This document shows, piece after piece, positions 1-9,295 of a stretch of DNA of 22,447 nucleotides (position 1 is its first letter; the number at the start of each line of letters is the position of its first letter). This stretch comes from Saccoglossus kowalevskii (taxonomy: Eukaryota > Hemichordata > Enteropneusta > Harrimaniidae), in NCBI RefSeq assembly GCF_000003605.2, contig NW_003154765.1:4686-27132 (forward strand). Reading direction: 5' to 3'. Under the pieces are notes generated by a model that saw nothing but the letters and a program-made list of their open reading frames with translations, was not told the DNA's origin and did no database searches. Made by a program: the position numbers and the translations under genes.

Positions 1-510
1 AACTCAGACATCTGAAAATAAAAATGCAAGTCAAGAGAGTCGGAGTTTATGTATTAGCCCTTATTTATTTTCAATAGCGATGAATTAGGACAATTACAAG
101 TTTTGTTGTTTTTGTTGTTGTCTTTTTGTGTGTTTTTTTGACACTAATTTACGAATTATAGTAAACTAAAAATGTATTCGTTTGATGAAAACCACTACCG
201 GGCATGCTATGGGTTATTGGTATTGTCCAATCAAGTGCTAGAACACCTCCTTGACTCTTGTAGCTTTCTGAATGAGTACCACAAATATTAGAGATTGTTT
301 TTGGAAAGAGCGTTGAATTGATGGTCACAGCACATGTTCGTGGTTTATATGCCGTAACAATCACATTGATTTACATAGTACGTAATATACAAATATATAT
401 TGTCTATCTGGAAAATAAAAACATATCTAACAATCATATCCGCATTAATTTCAAATGATCCGGTTTAAAATATCATGAAATGTGTAATAGATAATGAAAT
501 TGTGTTCGTT

Positions 511-549
511 AGATTATGCGTCGCCCGAGCTATGATTGACGCATAATCT
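511..549. repeat. 12-bp perfect inverted repeat with 15-bp spacer
   Basis: The left arm AGATTATGCGTC (511-522) and the right arm GACGCATAATCT (538-549) are exact reverse complements. Outside the arms the complementarity resumes after a 3-base offset (TCGTT on the left, AACGA on the right). Such a stem could be a hairpin RNA, a MITE core or a binding site. Nothing in the sequence decides between these. Confidence 0.7.
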
Positions 550-843
550 ACCAAACGAGTTCATTCTCCGAGTAATCACGCGGCGCGATCGGTTAAGATC
601 AATGTATTTGCAACATTTTGCATATAATTGAACTATCTGTTGCAATTATATTTCGTAGCATATTTACGTTTGTGATTTTCTTCATTCAATCAGTTACTGT
701 ATGTGTGCCTTTCATATGGCGATATATATTGATTGTTTCTTTCTAACAGTACAAATTACATAATACAAATTCCAATGGTACTGAAATATATATCAAGTAA
801 CTTATTTACACGTACATACCTACGTACTATATTTATATATAGA

Positions 844-868
844 ATCATAGACCTAATAGGTCTATGAT
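844..868. repeat. 11-bp perfect hairpin, 3-base loop
   Basis: ATCATAGACCT (844-854) and AGGTCTATGAT (858-868) are exact reverse complements around the 3-base spacer AAT. The flanks are AT-rich simple sequence. In DNA it would be a strong cruciform or hairpin candidate. No function can be assigned. Confidence 0.75.
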
Positions 869-942
869 AGAATACATAGTTTTTTGTGTGTTTTTTTAAA
901 ATCATTATCCAATTGCAGTTTTTATGAATTGTTTTTTAACAG

Positions 943-985
943 AAAGCAAGAATTCAGGATAACAATAATGTTCACCCAACAGAAG
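943..985 (+). other. candidate small exon (43 nt)
   Basis: A pyrimidine-rich acceptor (GTTTTTTAACAG, ending at 942) is followed by 43 nt and a near-consensus donor (AAG|GTAAGG, donor starting at 986). Two of the three forward frames are open (reading KARIQDNNNVHPTE or KQEFRITIMFTQQK) and one contains an ATG at 968. It lies about 1.4 kb upstream of the CCDC88 start codon on the same strand. It could be an alternative 5' exon of that gene, an exon of an upstream gene, or a chance pair of splice signals. An in-frame TAA (2394-2396) just before the ATG at 2400 means that it could only contribute 5' UTR if joined to exon 1 upstream of that stop. Confidence 0.3.
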
Positions 986-1599
986 GTAAGGCGCCCGGGA
1001 TCATATTTTTGTTAATGGACGCAATGCATTTTGGTCTATTGTATTACTCTATGTTCGGTGAACAGAAATAAAACAGAATAAGACAACATTACAACCATTA
1101 GCTGGATCAAACCAAATAAGGTACATTGTAACAGTTATTCGTAATAAGTTGATGTCAAGAAAACTACTTCCGATCAATTTATGATAACACATTGCAATCG
1201 AAACTGTACGAGTGTTATGTTCCGTGTTCAGAAGGGTGTACATTTCCTGATAGTGTGTTATTGAGTTTCTGAAATGTAGGTGACGTCTTATTACAATTTA
1301 TAGTACTAACATACAGAAGTGTATTTCGTACGTATTTTACTACTTTCATTTCATTAGATGATCTCCAAAGAACCCCCGCATTTCTCTCCGAGATTTTCTG
1401 GATGTTGCAGTAAGAATTTTTGTTGTTGTTCTTTTTATAAATAAAGTTAGTATAATGTATGTGATTTGTTCGTTTGATTTACAAGTAGTTTGTGAATGGT
1501 TGTCTTCTCCAACTTCAAAATCTACCATCTCCACCGGAGTTTGTAACAACTTATCTTTCTTCGGGTAGTTTATACCTGCTCAGGTATACCGCCCTCTAT

Positions 1600-2399
1600 A
1601 GCACCTGTTGAAGAAGCAAGTTTGACAAATCACGTGATCAATAATTTGTATCCATACGCTTATTGACAGTTGTACAGCTGTTATACCAATACGGTGTGCC
1701 GTATTTCAACTCTTCTGCTTAAATGTAGGATATATGTGTATATGTGTACTCTTTGGAGTATGTTACTAAATCTCTAAAGCGAAAAGGCGATGTTTACGGG
1801 CACAGATAGCCCAACAATTATTCTTAATCTTAGCGGAACTTTATAACTTGCGGAATGATACACTCGTCCCTGGTTGCGCAGTATGTCAGTTGTGAGGTCA
1901 GGATGGCGTCGGATGTGATTGGTTGCAATACTCTGTAATCTGCACTACCATACTTACAACTTTGAATTCACCTCGGTTGACTCAGCATGACGGGGAAAGG
2001 CGAAACTATATGTTGTTAGCTGACGAGTTTATTCCACCGTCAAGTAAATCTCATCCTCGTATCGGGCTGAACTCGGGCATTGGATTACTTCTAAAAGTCG
2101 GCGCCGTATACTGGCTACCACGTTTGTTTACTCACTGACTTCTCAGTCAGTTCTTCGTCTGGCCTTCGCTGGGTGGCAGAGCGTCGGAAGTGCTCAACCG
2201 AAAACTTCACGTAGTTATTGTGTATACAGTATATGGCCTTTAAGAGTTACCTGGGATTTAAATCGCAGTATCCATGGATCACTGGCACTCAGCATATTCG
2301 AGGAATTTAGAAATATAGTACTTATTTCGCGGATCTGAACGCGTTTTGTATACATTATCGATCTCATGAGCTCTGGGGTTTGAGTCATCTATTTAAAAC
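1600..2399 (+). promoter_or_regulatory. probable promoter and 5' UTR of the CCDC88-family gene
   Basis: The stretch immediately upstream of the start codon contains more CpG dinucleotides than the surrounding DNA (for example around 1900-1920, 2030-2110 and 2160-2200), as expected for an animal promoter. It contains an inverted CCAAT box (GATTGG, 1917-1922) and a palindromic E-box, ATCACGTGAT (1629-1638), of the TCACGTGA type bound by bHLH-ZIP factors. No clear TATA box was found. The transcription start cannot be placed from sequence alone. A 71-codon plus-strand opening at 1923-2138 starts at TTG and looks non-coding. Confidence 0.4.
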
Positions 2400-2444
2400 A
2401 TGGCAGTCGCAGCTGAATTCATGAAACACCCTCTAACAGTCTGG
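2400..2444 (+). CDS. CCDC88: CCDC88-family protein (girdin/Daple-like), coding exon 1
   Basis: This exon encodes the first 15 residues, MAVAAEFMKHPLTVW, and ends in phase 0 at a good donor (TGG|GTAAGA). The ATG has a purine at -3 position context AACATGG and G at +4, and an in-frame TAA at 2394-2396 closes the frame upstream, so this start is well supported. The residues correspond to the family's N-terminal segment, where human proteins read SPLVTWV just after a short leader. The leader is shorter than I recall for the vertebrate proteins. Girdin and Daple are cytosolic or cortical scaffolds with an N-terminal Hook domain that binds microtubules or dynein-related partners, a long coiled coil, and a C-terminal G-protein-activating region. 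Only the N terminus is in the window. Identification rests on the joined peptide of all three exons. Confidence 0.82.
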
Positions 2445-2576
2445 GTAAGATTGCATTACAGGATTTTCTGCATCTGTTGAGTTTCGTCCGCTCTTGATCG
2501 TTTTATACTAATAGAGCATAGAGCAACAACAAAAAATATGACAGACTGGCATGTTTCGTTTCGTTTTTCTCTTCAG
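2445..2576 (+). other. intron 1 (132 bp)
   Basis: It has a GTAAGA donor and a pyrimidine-rich acceptor (TTTCGTTTTTCTCTTCAG) ending at 2576. It is phase 0 and falls after the tryptophan of the conserved LTVW motif. It is very short compared with introns 2 and 3. Confidence 0.85.
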
Positions 2577-2662
2577 GTGGCAGCATTCAAAGACGATGGC
2601 AAACAAATGGACTTCAATGACCTCGCTGACGGTGTATTCCTTAACGACATTATGTTGCAAAT
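2577..2662 (+). CDS. CCDC88: CCDC88-family protein, coding exon 2 (Hook domain)
   Basis: This exon has 86 nt: 28 full codons plus two bases (AT) of a split isoleucine codon. The translation runs VAAFKDDGKQMDF followed by NDLADGVFLNDIMLQ. The segment DGVFLNDIMLQ is the recognisable core of the CCDC88 Hook domain (human paralogues have DGIFLNQIMLQI or DGVFLNQVMLQI from memory). HOOK1-3 differ here (SGVAMAQVLHQI type), which favours CCDC88. The stretch between the VAAF and DGVF motifs is a few residues shorter than in vertebrate girdin. The exon is bounded by CTTCAG| and |GTAAGT, both strong. It has higher GC and CpG content than the flanking introns, as expected for coding sequence in this genome. 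Confidence 0.93.
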
Positions 2663-2811
2663 GTAAGTAAAGTTAAAGGCAGCAAAAGTTGATAAATGTT
2701 TTAGCTACATGACCGCTGTCAAAACACGGCGCATTCTGTGGATTGCCATAACGTTATGTTGTTTCATGGTTCATTGATGACTCATAACAGATTCACTATT
2801 TTTCCTCGCAG

Positions 2812-2887
2812 CATCGAAATAGGCGATGACAGCAAAACACACCCTTGGCACTATATTAAGCGGCAAAAGTCCGTGATTAATTCTTGA
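2812..2887 (+). other. candidate alternative terminal exon in intron 2
   Basis: A good acceptor (CTATTTTTCCTCGCAG, ending at 2811) lies 149 bp after the exon 2 donor. Splicing exon 2 to it completes the split codon as ATC (Ile) and continues in frame for 24 codons (IEIGDDSKTHPW, then HYIKRQKSVINS) to a TGA at 2885-2887. The product would be a truncated protein ending in the middle of the Hook domain. AATAAA-like signals occur downstream near 3467 and 3583. An open run of this length can arise by chance, and I know of no matching isoform in the family, so this is a hypothesis based on splice context and frame only. Confidence 0.25.
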
Positions 2888-3027
2888 ATTGTAGCCCATA
2901 GTGCATTTGTTGCCTGGAATGCAGTGTTCCTAACATGAGCCTCAGGACAATGTTGTTTTCAGATTGACCTCAATATATTTATTGTCATATCCCTCATTAT
3001 CAACAAAACTATGTGAATGTCCAGAGA

Positions 3028-3068
3028 ATGCAGAAACTCCCCTCGGAGTTAATCCTCCATTTCTGCAT
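3028..3068. repeat. imperfect hairpin in intron 2
   Basis: The outer arms ATGCAGAAA (3028-3036) and TTTCTGCAT (3060-3068) are exact complements. Just inside, ACTCC (3036-3040) and GGAGT (3045-3049) can form a second short stem. Its origin and function are unknown. Confidence 0.5.
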
Positions 3069-3171
3069 GTGTGACTGACATATCAATTTTAGCTTGTCAG
3101 TGAAACATGCAAGTAAAACACTAAATATTTCTTTTTATAGATTGTTTCTGGAGGTAATGTGTATGTGGTGA

Positions 3172-3262
3172 ATACTGTAAAACACTTTAATTTTGCGAGA
3201 CAAATTTTAGCGAATTTGGCTAGTGTCAGTGAAAATCGTAAAATTTAGTATCAGTGAAATTT
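3172..3262 (+). mobile_element. partial or diverged MITE copy
   Basis: The sequence starting ATACTGTAAAACACTTTAAT and continuing with TTTTAGCGAATTT and CAGTGAAAAT resembles the terminal part and the internal CAGTGAA motif of the two MITE copies at 6950-7135 and 15420-15576. It lacks a clear opposite terminus, so it is a truncated or strongly diverged member, or a relative sharing the TACTGTAAAAYACTTTA end. Confidence 0.45.
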
Positions 3263-3790
3263 CTCTGGGTTTCTACGACTGTGGCTTTTGTCGAATGTTG
3301 TCTTCACAAATGACATGCAACTCTGAAATCACCAAAGTTTCTAGCAGTGGAAATTACATGTATATGGTTTACAGTATGAATGCACAGCAATTTACACACT
3401 AGCATTATAGGTGATTTAATTATGAATGTTCACAATTTTTCAATTAAAAACAATTGAACTGTTTATAAATAAAGCATCTTCTCTCTGTAAAACTTTAGAA
3501 GAGATATACTTAGTTACTATAGAAACCAAAGATAAGCAGGTCATTTAAATGTGGTTGAAATTCCAAAGAATCTAGCCTCTAAATAAAGCTATTGTTGCAG
3601 TAACCTGCTACTACATATACTTGAATGTTTGGTTGAATCTTTAAACTTCAGAAATCCTACAAGTGAAGTCAAAACACTGAGCGCTAAATAGTAGTATTAG
3701 AGCTTGTAGTTGTGGGTATTCTCACTTTGTGATGTCCATTGTTTGACGCAATGTTCAAGTGAGGAACGGCATGTAGTGTAGTGATATTAG

Positions 3791-4216
3791 TTGTTTACTG
3801 ATCTGACCTTCATTAGAATTCCATTTGTCCTGTATAGGTACTATAATGCGCACCTGACTATTCATAATGAAGTAGCGTGCACTCGTATTCGGCAACCCAC
3901 TGATGAGGCAGAGTGTAGAGTGAATTATGATAAAAAGATTGCACGCTCAATGCCACGGGTGCAAACTCCACCTGTAATAAATAATATAGGGTGTGGAGTG
4001 ATTGCACCACTCAATGACACATATTATCTGCCTATTATAATAATTCATACATGTATCAGTATGGTCAAAAAAATGTTTTTACTGATCTGTTGTGTAACAC
4101 ATCAAATTACTAATTATAGCAATGATGCTTTGAGGACTCTTATAATTCAACTGAGTGTACAAACTTCTAATTGCAAAAAGTCAGTTAGTCAAATGGGATT
4201 GTTGTATCTCATGTAG
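3791..4216 (+). other. 141-codon open frame with folded repeat, doubtful coding
   Basis: The frame opens at a TTG and closes at TAG (4214-4216); no domain is recognisable. Two AG dinucleotides (cttcattAG and ctgtatAG, ending at 3819 and 3837) would join exon 2 to this frame without a shift, so it could in principle be an alternative 3' exon. It also contains nested repeats. AGCGTGCA (3874-3881) pairs with TGCACGCT (3940-3947), and GGTGCAAACTCCAC (3958-3971) pairs imperfectly with GTGGAGTGATTGCACC (3993-4008). A near-direct repeat starts GATTGCAC at 3937 and 4000. The repeats argue for a structured or mobile-derived sequence. I consider it more likely non-coding. Confidence 0.2.
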
Positions 4217-4918
4217 ATGTTTGATCTGTATGTTTGAGATGTGGGTAGAATTGAAAATATGCAGTACATAGTACAATTAAATATTTGTTACTTTTATAAC
4301 AGGCTTAGAGGTGTACAAATTGAAATCCAGGGGGTCCTTTTTAAACTGACTTTTGTGGCTTTAGATTCTTAACACATACAGTAATGTGAATAAGATTAAT
4401 CTCATGATCCACCCTTATGCAGTCAATACAATAGTCATCACAGATGTAACTGGTTAGAATGGAACTGCTCTTTACTTCAGGCTTTGCATTTTGAAAATGA
4501 CTGGAGAGTGAAAGCAAGTTATATAAATATTTTTAGAAATAATTTTTCATGTGTTTAATAATTGCAATTGATCACTCGTCTTTAAAGGAAACGTCTACTA
4601 CTTAAATTTAAGCATTTTTGATGTTCAAATGCTATTATTTTCAGCATTTCTTTGAATTGATAAGTTACTTCGTGTCAGTCTATTTTTGTTCAGCTGCTGC
4701 ACTTAAAACTGTTTCTAGAGTGCAATGGAATGATTTGGTAATCATTGTCAGGAAACTGTTTGTTCTTCATCTAATCATTGCAGCTGCAAGTCAAATTTTT
4801 AGTTACAGGCAGTATTTTAAAATTTATTTTCATTTTAAGATTGCCAATTTAAGTACTACTAGACTAATATGAGTCATCCCACCTTGCCAATTTCATGCTC
4901 ATGTTAAATCAGTATCGT

Positions 4919-4931
4919 AAAAAAAAAAAAA
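4919..4931 (+). repeat. A13 homopolymer tract
   Basis: A run of 13 A follows TATCGT. Such tracts can mark the 3' end of a retroposed sequence, but no target-site duplication or SINE/LINE head is visible upstream, so it is listed only as a simple repeat. Confidence 0.7.
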
Positions 4932-6492
4932 TAGTAACATTGTACTAGTGGTAGGAATTTTGTTGTAGTAGCAGGTTGTTACACATTATGACAAATAAGG
5001 GAGGGGTCAAAGGTCAAGTATATATGTTTTACTTTGGCAAAATATCTACCGGTATAACCTAATATATTTCTGTGACCAATAATGGATTTATAGCAAACTT
5101 TGTACTCCATGTTGTGCTTTGCCTTGTACATTTCATTGAGTACAAAGTCAGCTTTTCGTGATAAGGTTAGTTTTATAGAGCATGCAAGTTGGGATGTGTG
5201 CAATGATTCCCTGGTCAGATTCCTACAATGGGCAGTGTGTGAAATGTATGGTATCATATTTTTGTTTGCTCCAGAAATAGTTTGCATTGATGGAATATAA
5301 TGAAACAACAAACCATGGCTTGCGATATCACAATGTATTGCATAGAAACGCAACATACTGGTATGAGGAGTGTCATGGGACATACCAAGAGTGAACAATG
5401 GTGATTGCAATTATATCATGACAAATACATTTCTGCAACATTTTTTTTTTTATTTAAACTTTATTATTTAGCAAATAAGTGAAGTTCATGTGGTGTTTTT
5501 GTAACTGACAGTGTGGTAGATTACAAATACATGAATCACATTATTTTAACAACTAACCAATATGTGACTTCATAGTGCAATGAGTGAGCATCATTTGATT
5601 GCAGTCATTGTATAATCTGTATTAGCTGTGGTGTCTATTAAAATAGTACAGTGCAACGGAAGGGAAACAGCTTTTATTAGAGTAACTGTACATACGAGAT
5701 GTGGTTAATTTTTGGTTCTCAATTGTTCAAAGAGAATGGGTGCGGCTTCTATTAAGGATGCAGCTTCTAATACAGACAGTAGCTAAATAGTTTGTGGTTA
5801 ATAAAACATTCCTTATGTTTAGATTGGACTCTGTATTTGTGCATAATATTGATGAGTTATGAACTGTTATAAGATGGCTTGGATAGCCAATGAATAAATT
5901 AACACTATTTTGTTTTGTTGATATTTTTTATTTTTTGGAAAATATTTTTTTTTTACTTCTGGTATTATTTGCTAGCATGGAAAAAAAGCTTTTTCTCAAA
6001 ATGTTCGCTGTCATGGGCATTTGTTTATGATTAACTGAAGGTGAAATTAAAACTGCATATATGTGGATATACAATAACAGCCACACATAAATTATTGAAA
6101 TGATGGACATGCAAGTGTATCATGACAAAATTGAAACCAATATTCTTATACTGCTAATAAAAATATCCTACATTGTGACCAGCTGCTTGTACATCATTAG
6201 TACTCACAGCTGACTTGTTAAGAACATGCAAGGAAGTGTTTTGAATTACTGTCGCACATAGTGTTGCTGATAAATGGGTAGACATCAGACGTATCAAAGT
6301 ACATCTAATGGTTTCCTTTGCTTTCCTTAACTAAGGGACATATTCAAACATAATCTATGACTGATCTTTTTGACCTGTCAATTAGGGGGGTAAAAGGGGT
6401 TATTTTTCAAAATTATTAATTACTGAAATACAAGATGGTAATGTTATATGTGTACCTATACATTTTCATATTTGGATGTCTTTATATTGCAG

Positions 6493-6601
6493 TGACCCTC
6501 GACCTACCAATATTAGGGTCAACCGAGAGGTCAATGGGGATGTCAATCTACGAATCCAAAATTTGGATACAGTTATGAGGAATATTAAATCCTATTATCA
6601 G
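6493..6601 (+). CDS. CCDC88: CCDC88-family protein, coding exon 3 (Hook domain)
   Basis: This exon has 109 nt: one base completing the split Ile codon (AT|T), then 36 codons. They read [16 protein letters not shown], then [20 protein letters not shown]. This is the most diagnostic piece of the gene. From memory, human Daple reads DPRPTN, then [11 protein letters not shown] and RNIKTYYQ at the same place; girdin is similar. The exon ends in phase 0 after CAG at a good donor (GTTAGT). The family would continue with a segment of type EVLQQ (second half of the Hook domain). I searched the rest of the window for that segment by eye and did not find it, so the next exon lies beyond the right edge. 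No frameshift or stop interrupts the three joined exons. Confidence 0.95.
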
Positions 6602-6949
6602 GTTAGTATTTCATAATAGTCTATTATTAAAGTTATATTGTTGGCAAAAATTGCGTTGACATGTCAAGTAATATGTTTACTGTAATAAATGTAACAGCTA
6701 TGGTATTCCTAAGATATCCGCATCAGAAATTCTTTGCCAATAGCCCAATATCATCTAGCAGTTTCGTGGATTCAGTTGTGATTGAGTTTTTAGCATCTTG
6801 GGGGCATCATCAAGTAACCGAATCCCATGGTGGGTTTTCTGTCGATGATGAAAAATATAGTATATTACAAAATTGATATTCGTTGTGAAGCATTTTCCAT
6901 TAAGATTAGCCTGAGATGTGCACATGACTTGTGAGTGGTTTCTTTTATA

Positions 6950-7135
6950 CTGCAAAATACGGTACTTTATTTTCGCTTGGAATTAATTTTCGCTATTTTA
7001 GCTGAAGGAATGATTCAGTGAATGTAAAATCCGTTGAATATACCTTTTTTCCTATATTTTACATTCAACTTGTCAAAAATTCCATACAAAGCACCAAAAA
7101 TGTCTTTTCAGTAAAAAATAAAGTATTTTACAGTA
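6950..7135 (+). mobile_element. MITE copy 1 (about 186 bp, TIRs of TACTGtAAAATAC type)
   Basis: The left end TACTGCAAAATACGGTACTT and the reverse complement of the right end, TACTGTAAAATACTTTATTT, form imperfect terminal inverted repeats extending about 25 bp. The interior contains GGAATTAATTTTCGC, ATGATTCAGTGAA and CCTATATTTTACATTCAACT, all found again in reverse orientation at 15420-15576. It has no coding capacity, so it is a non-autonomous DNA transposon. TA lies at both borders, compatible with a TA target site, but the exact ends are uncertain by a few bases. Confidence 0.75.
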
Positions 7136-9273
7136 ACCATTAGATCCCTTCCTTTTGTTTTCATTTGATATCCATGTTGCCAATGCATCCATGTGAACTT
7201 TCAACAGCAAACATCACGTACTTCCTAGTTTAGTTGTGTTTAGTGCTTACCTGAAACAGAATTCAAACAGCTTTGCAAGATGGGATTTATTGTAGTGATA
7301 AATAAATAGTTTATTTCATAAATGACACATTATGCCTGGTTTCAATCAGAAAAACTTGCGAATGCCATAACTTTCTTGTATGATTTTTGATCAACCTTCT
7401 CAAAATTAAATTAAGTTTTGCCTACAATACAACTGTTTATACAGCTTCAATGTTCTTATTTGTACTATGTCATATTATTTGACTTTTCATTTAGTATTGA
7501 ATTAATTAATCAATATATGCTGGTATGTATCATTTCACTATGTCCATTTCCAATCTGCTATTGATGTTACTGTTACAGCTGTGTCAATGTCTTGTTGATT
7601 TAGTATATTTGTACCTGCATGAAACGAGAAAACCCGACGGGAGAAGTGTTTAATTTTCTAGATTTTATGCCTCTCATTATAAAATAAATGCTCTGTGTTT
7701 TACCTTAGTTTACTTTCTTGTGTCGCATGTGAGTAACTGTCATGTAATGTGATAATAGCTGTGAAGACTCAGTTAATGGAGGTCTTTACTAAGATGGGAA
7801 TGTTATACCATGAACTTTGTTTATTGATGACCTCTTGTTGCCATATGCAAGGCTAGAAATGATATTGATTCCTCCTGTAACAAGGACCTTTTGTTAGCTT
7901 GGTGTTGATGACAACACTAACACAATACTTCTATTGCCAGTATTCTTTTCATTACTGGTAATTGTTATACCGAGTATGCACATTGGGTCATTGCCATACT
8001 ACCGTAGAGCTCAAAAAAGAATAGTGAACAGATTTTTATCCAACTTTTGTTTTGGGCTAATTGTTATTTTGTATGCACAGTGATTCTGTTGACTTCTGCC
8101 AACAAAGATATGAAACCTGTGATAGATATTTTTTCGATTTCGATCAGAAATGTAAACAACATGAAAATTGGATGATATTTGACAAAAGTTATGACAAGTT
8201 TTGCCATTTTCATTATAAGAACATCTATAATAATATGATAGTAAATCTTTTGTGCAAAATTATGCCTATGTATAGAATTTGAACTTTTTTTCATAAAAAC
8301 AAGTAAAATCAAATAAAAATGTATGGCCATGGACATTGTACCTACCGGCGGTATACATAGATATTTTGATTTTTTGGGACTGTGTGTCTATTGTGAAGGC
8401 ATGTGCATGTTGAGTTCATCTAATCTGACAGGCTAGTGTTATGTTGAGAGATGAAAAGAAAACACCATGAGGATGGCACAAAAATGCTGTTTGGAATGTT
8501 TGACGTGTGTGCTCTGCAGATGGATGAATGGCAAGCATGCAGATGGTGATTGATGTCACAAATGTGAAATATATTTATGAATTATTGTCTGTTTTATTTA
8601 AAAGTACAAGACCTCGTTTCCAATGATTGATTTGTATTCGTTAGTACAATGTCTGTGACTTTTCCCAAAATTTATCGGTAGTTGGCAACTTTTATCAGTT
8701 TTATGTTAGTCAGTCTTCTTTTTTTATTCCTTGAATAAAACATTTGACCTTTGTTATAATTGACTCTCATTGCATGTACACATTACTATGTCACTTCAGC
8801 AGTGAAAGTGCATTCACCTTTTGTTTCTCAAGAGACATTGACACACAGGTACATGTGCTACAAAATGTCTAGCAATCCAGGGTACATGCATATGATGCAA
8901 TCCAGGGGGCTAGCTTTATGTATCTTCATGGCTTGTTAATTCTTGCAAGCAACTCATGTGGAAAATCAATACAGTCTGTAAAGTAACTGACTAGAACTGT
9001 TCATTTTCTACAGATCTGTCAGTCAATATTAAAGATTCTCTTCACTGAATCTCCTTCGCATTCAAAATTTAATAATTTAATTTAATCCAACGCTTGGTAA
9101 CAACATGAAGTGTGAAGATACCAACCAAACACACCACCTATTAAATTAATTCACTTTTTGCATGGCTGGAATTGTTTTACACTTTCAATATAAAGGAACA
9201 TCCTAATTATGCAAATTAGAACTGTATGAACTCATGGCTGATTGGTTGTGTATATTTACCTTGAAATGTTTAT

Positions 9274-9295
9274 TATTCACTGTATATTCACTGTA
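9274..9295 (+). repeat. 11-bp exact tandem duplication
   Basis: TATTCACTGTA occurs twice in direct succession (9274-9284 and 9285-9295). It is a small slippage-type duplication within intron 3. Confidence 0.8.

Larger units (their letters stand above)
1..1600. other. upstream intergenic region, no supported gene
   Basis: This stretch is AT-rich with no open frame that I can defend as a gene. It holds a short GTT-rich tract near 100-121, an inverted repeat at 511-549, a perfect hairpin at 844-868 and a small candidate exon at 943-985, each listed separately. Minus-strand open frames at 149-364 and 1049-1549 are short and lack convincing splice sites. A small CpG-containing patch lies near 575-595. 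It could belong to the 5' flank of the gene starting at 2400 or to a neighbouring gene whose exons lie off the left edge. Confidence 0.6.
2663..6492 (+). other. intron 2 (3.83 kb), phase 2
   Basis: The donor GTAAGT is at 2663 and the acceptor TTATATTGCAG ends at 6492. The intron interrupts the isoleucine codon before DPRP. Inside are a candidate alternative terminal exon (2812-2887), an imperfect hairpin (3028-3068), a MITE-like fragment (3172-3262), a folded repeat inside a 141-codon open frame (3791-4216), a 13-base A tract (4919-4931) and a 143-codon minus-strand opening (4979-5410). Two AATAAA polyadenylation-like signals lie near 3467 and 3583. The remainder is AT-rich with nothing recognisable. 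Confidence 0.85.

Noticed and set aside
7242-7262. TTCTGTTTCAG followed by GTAAGC, a perfect recursive-splice motif on the minus strand
   Set aside because: The gene is on the plus strand and no minus-strand gene is visible, so the motif has no transcript to act on.
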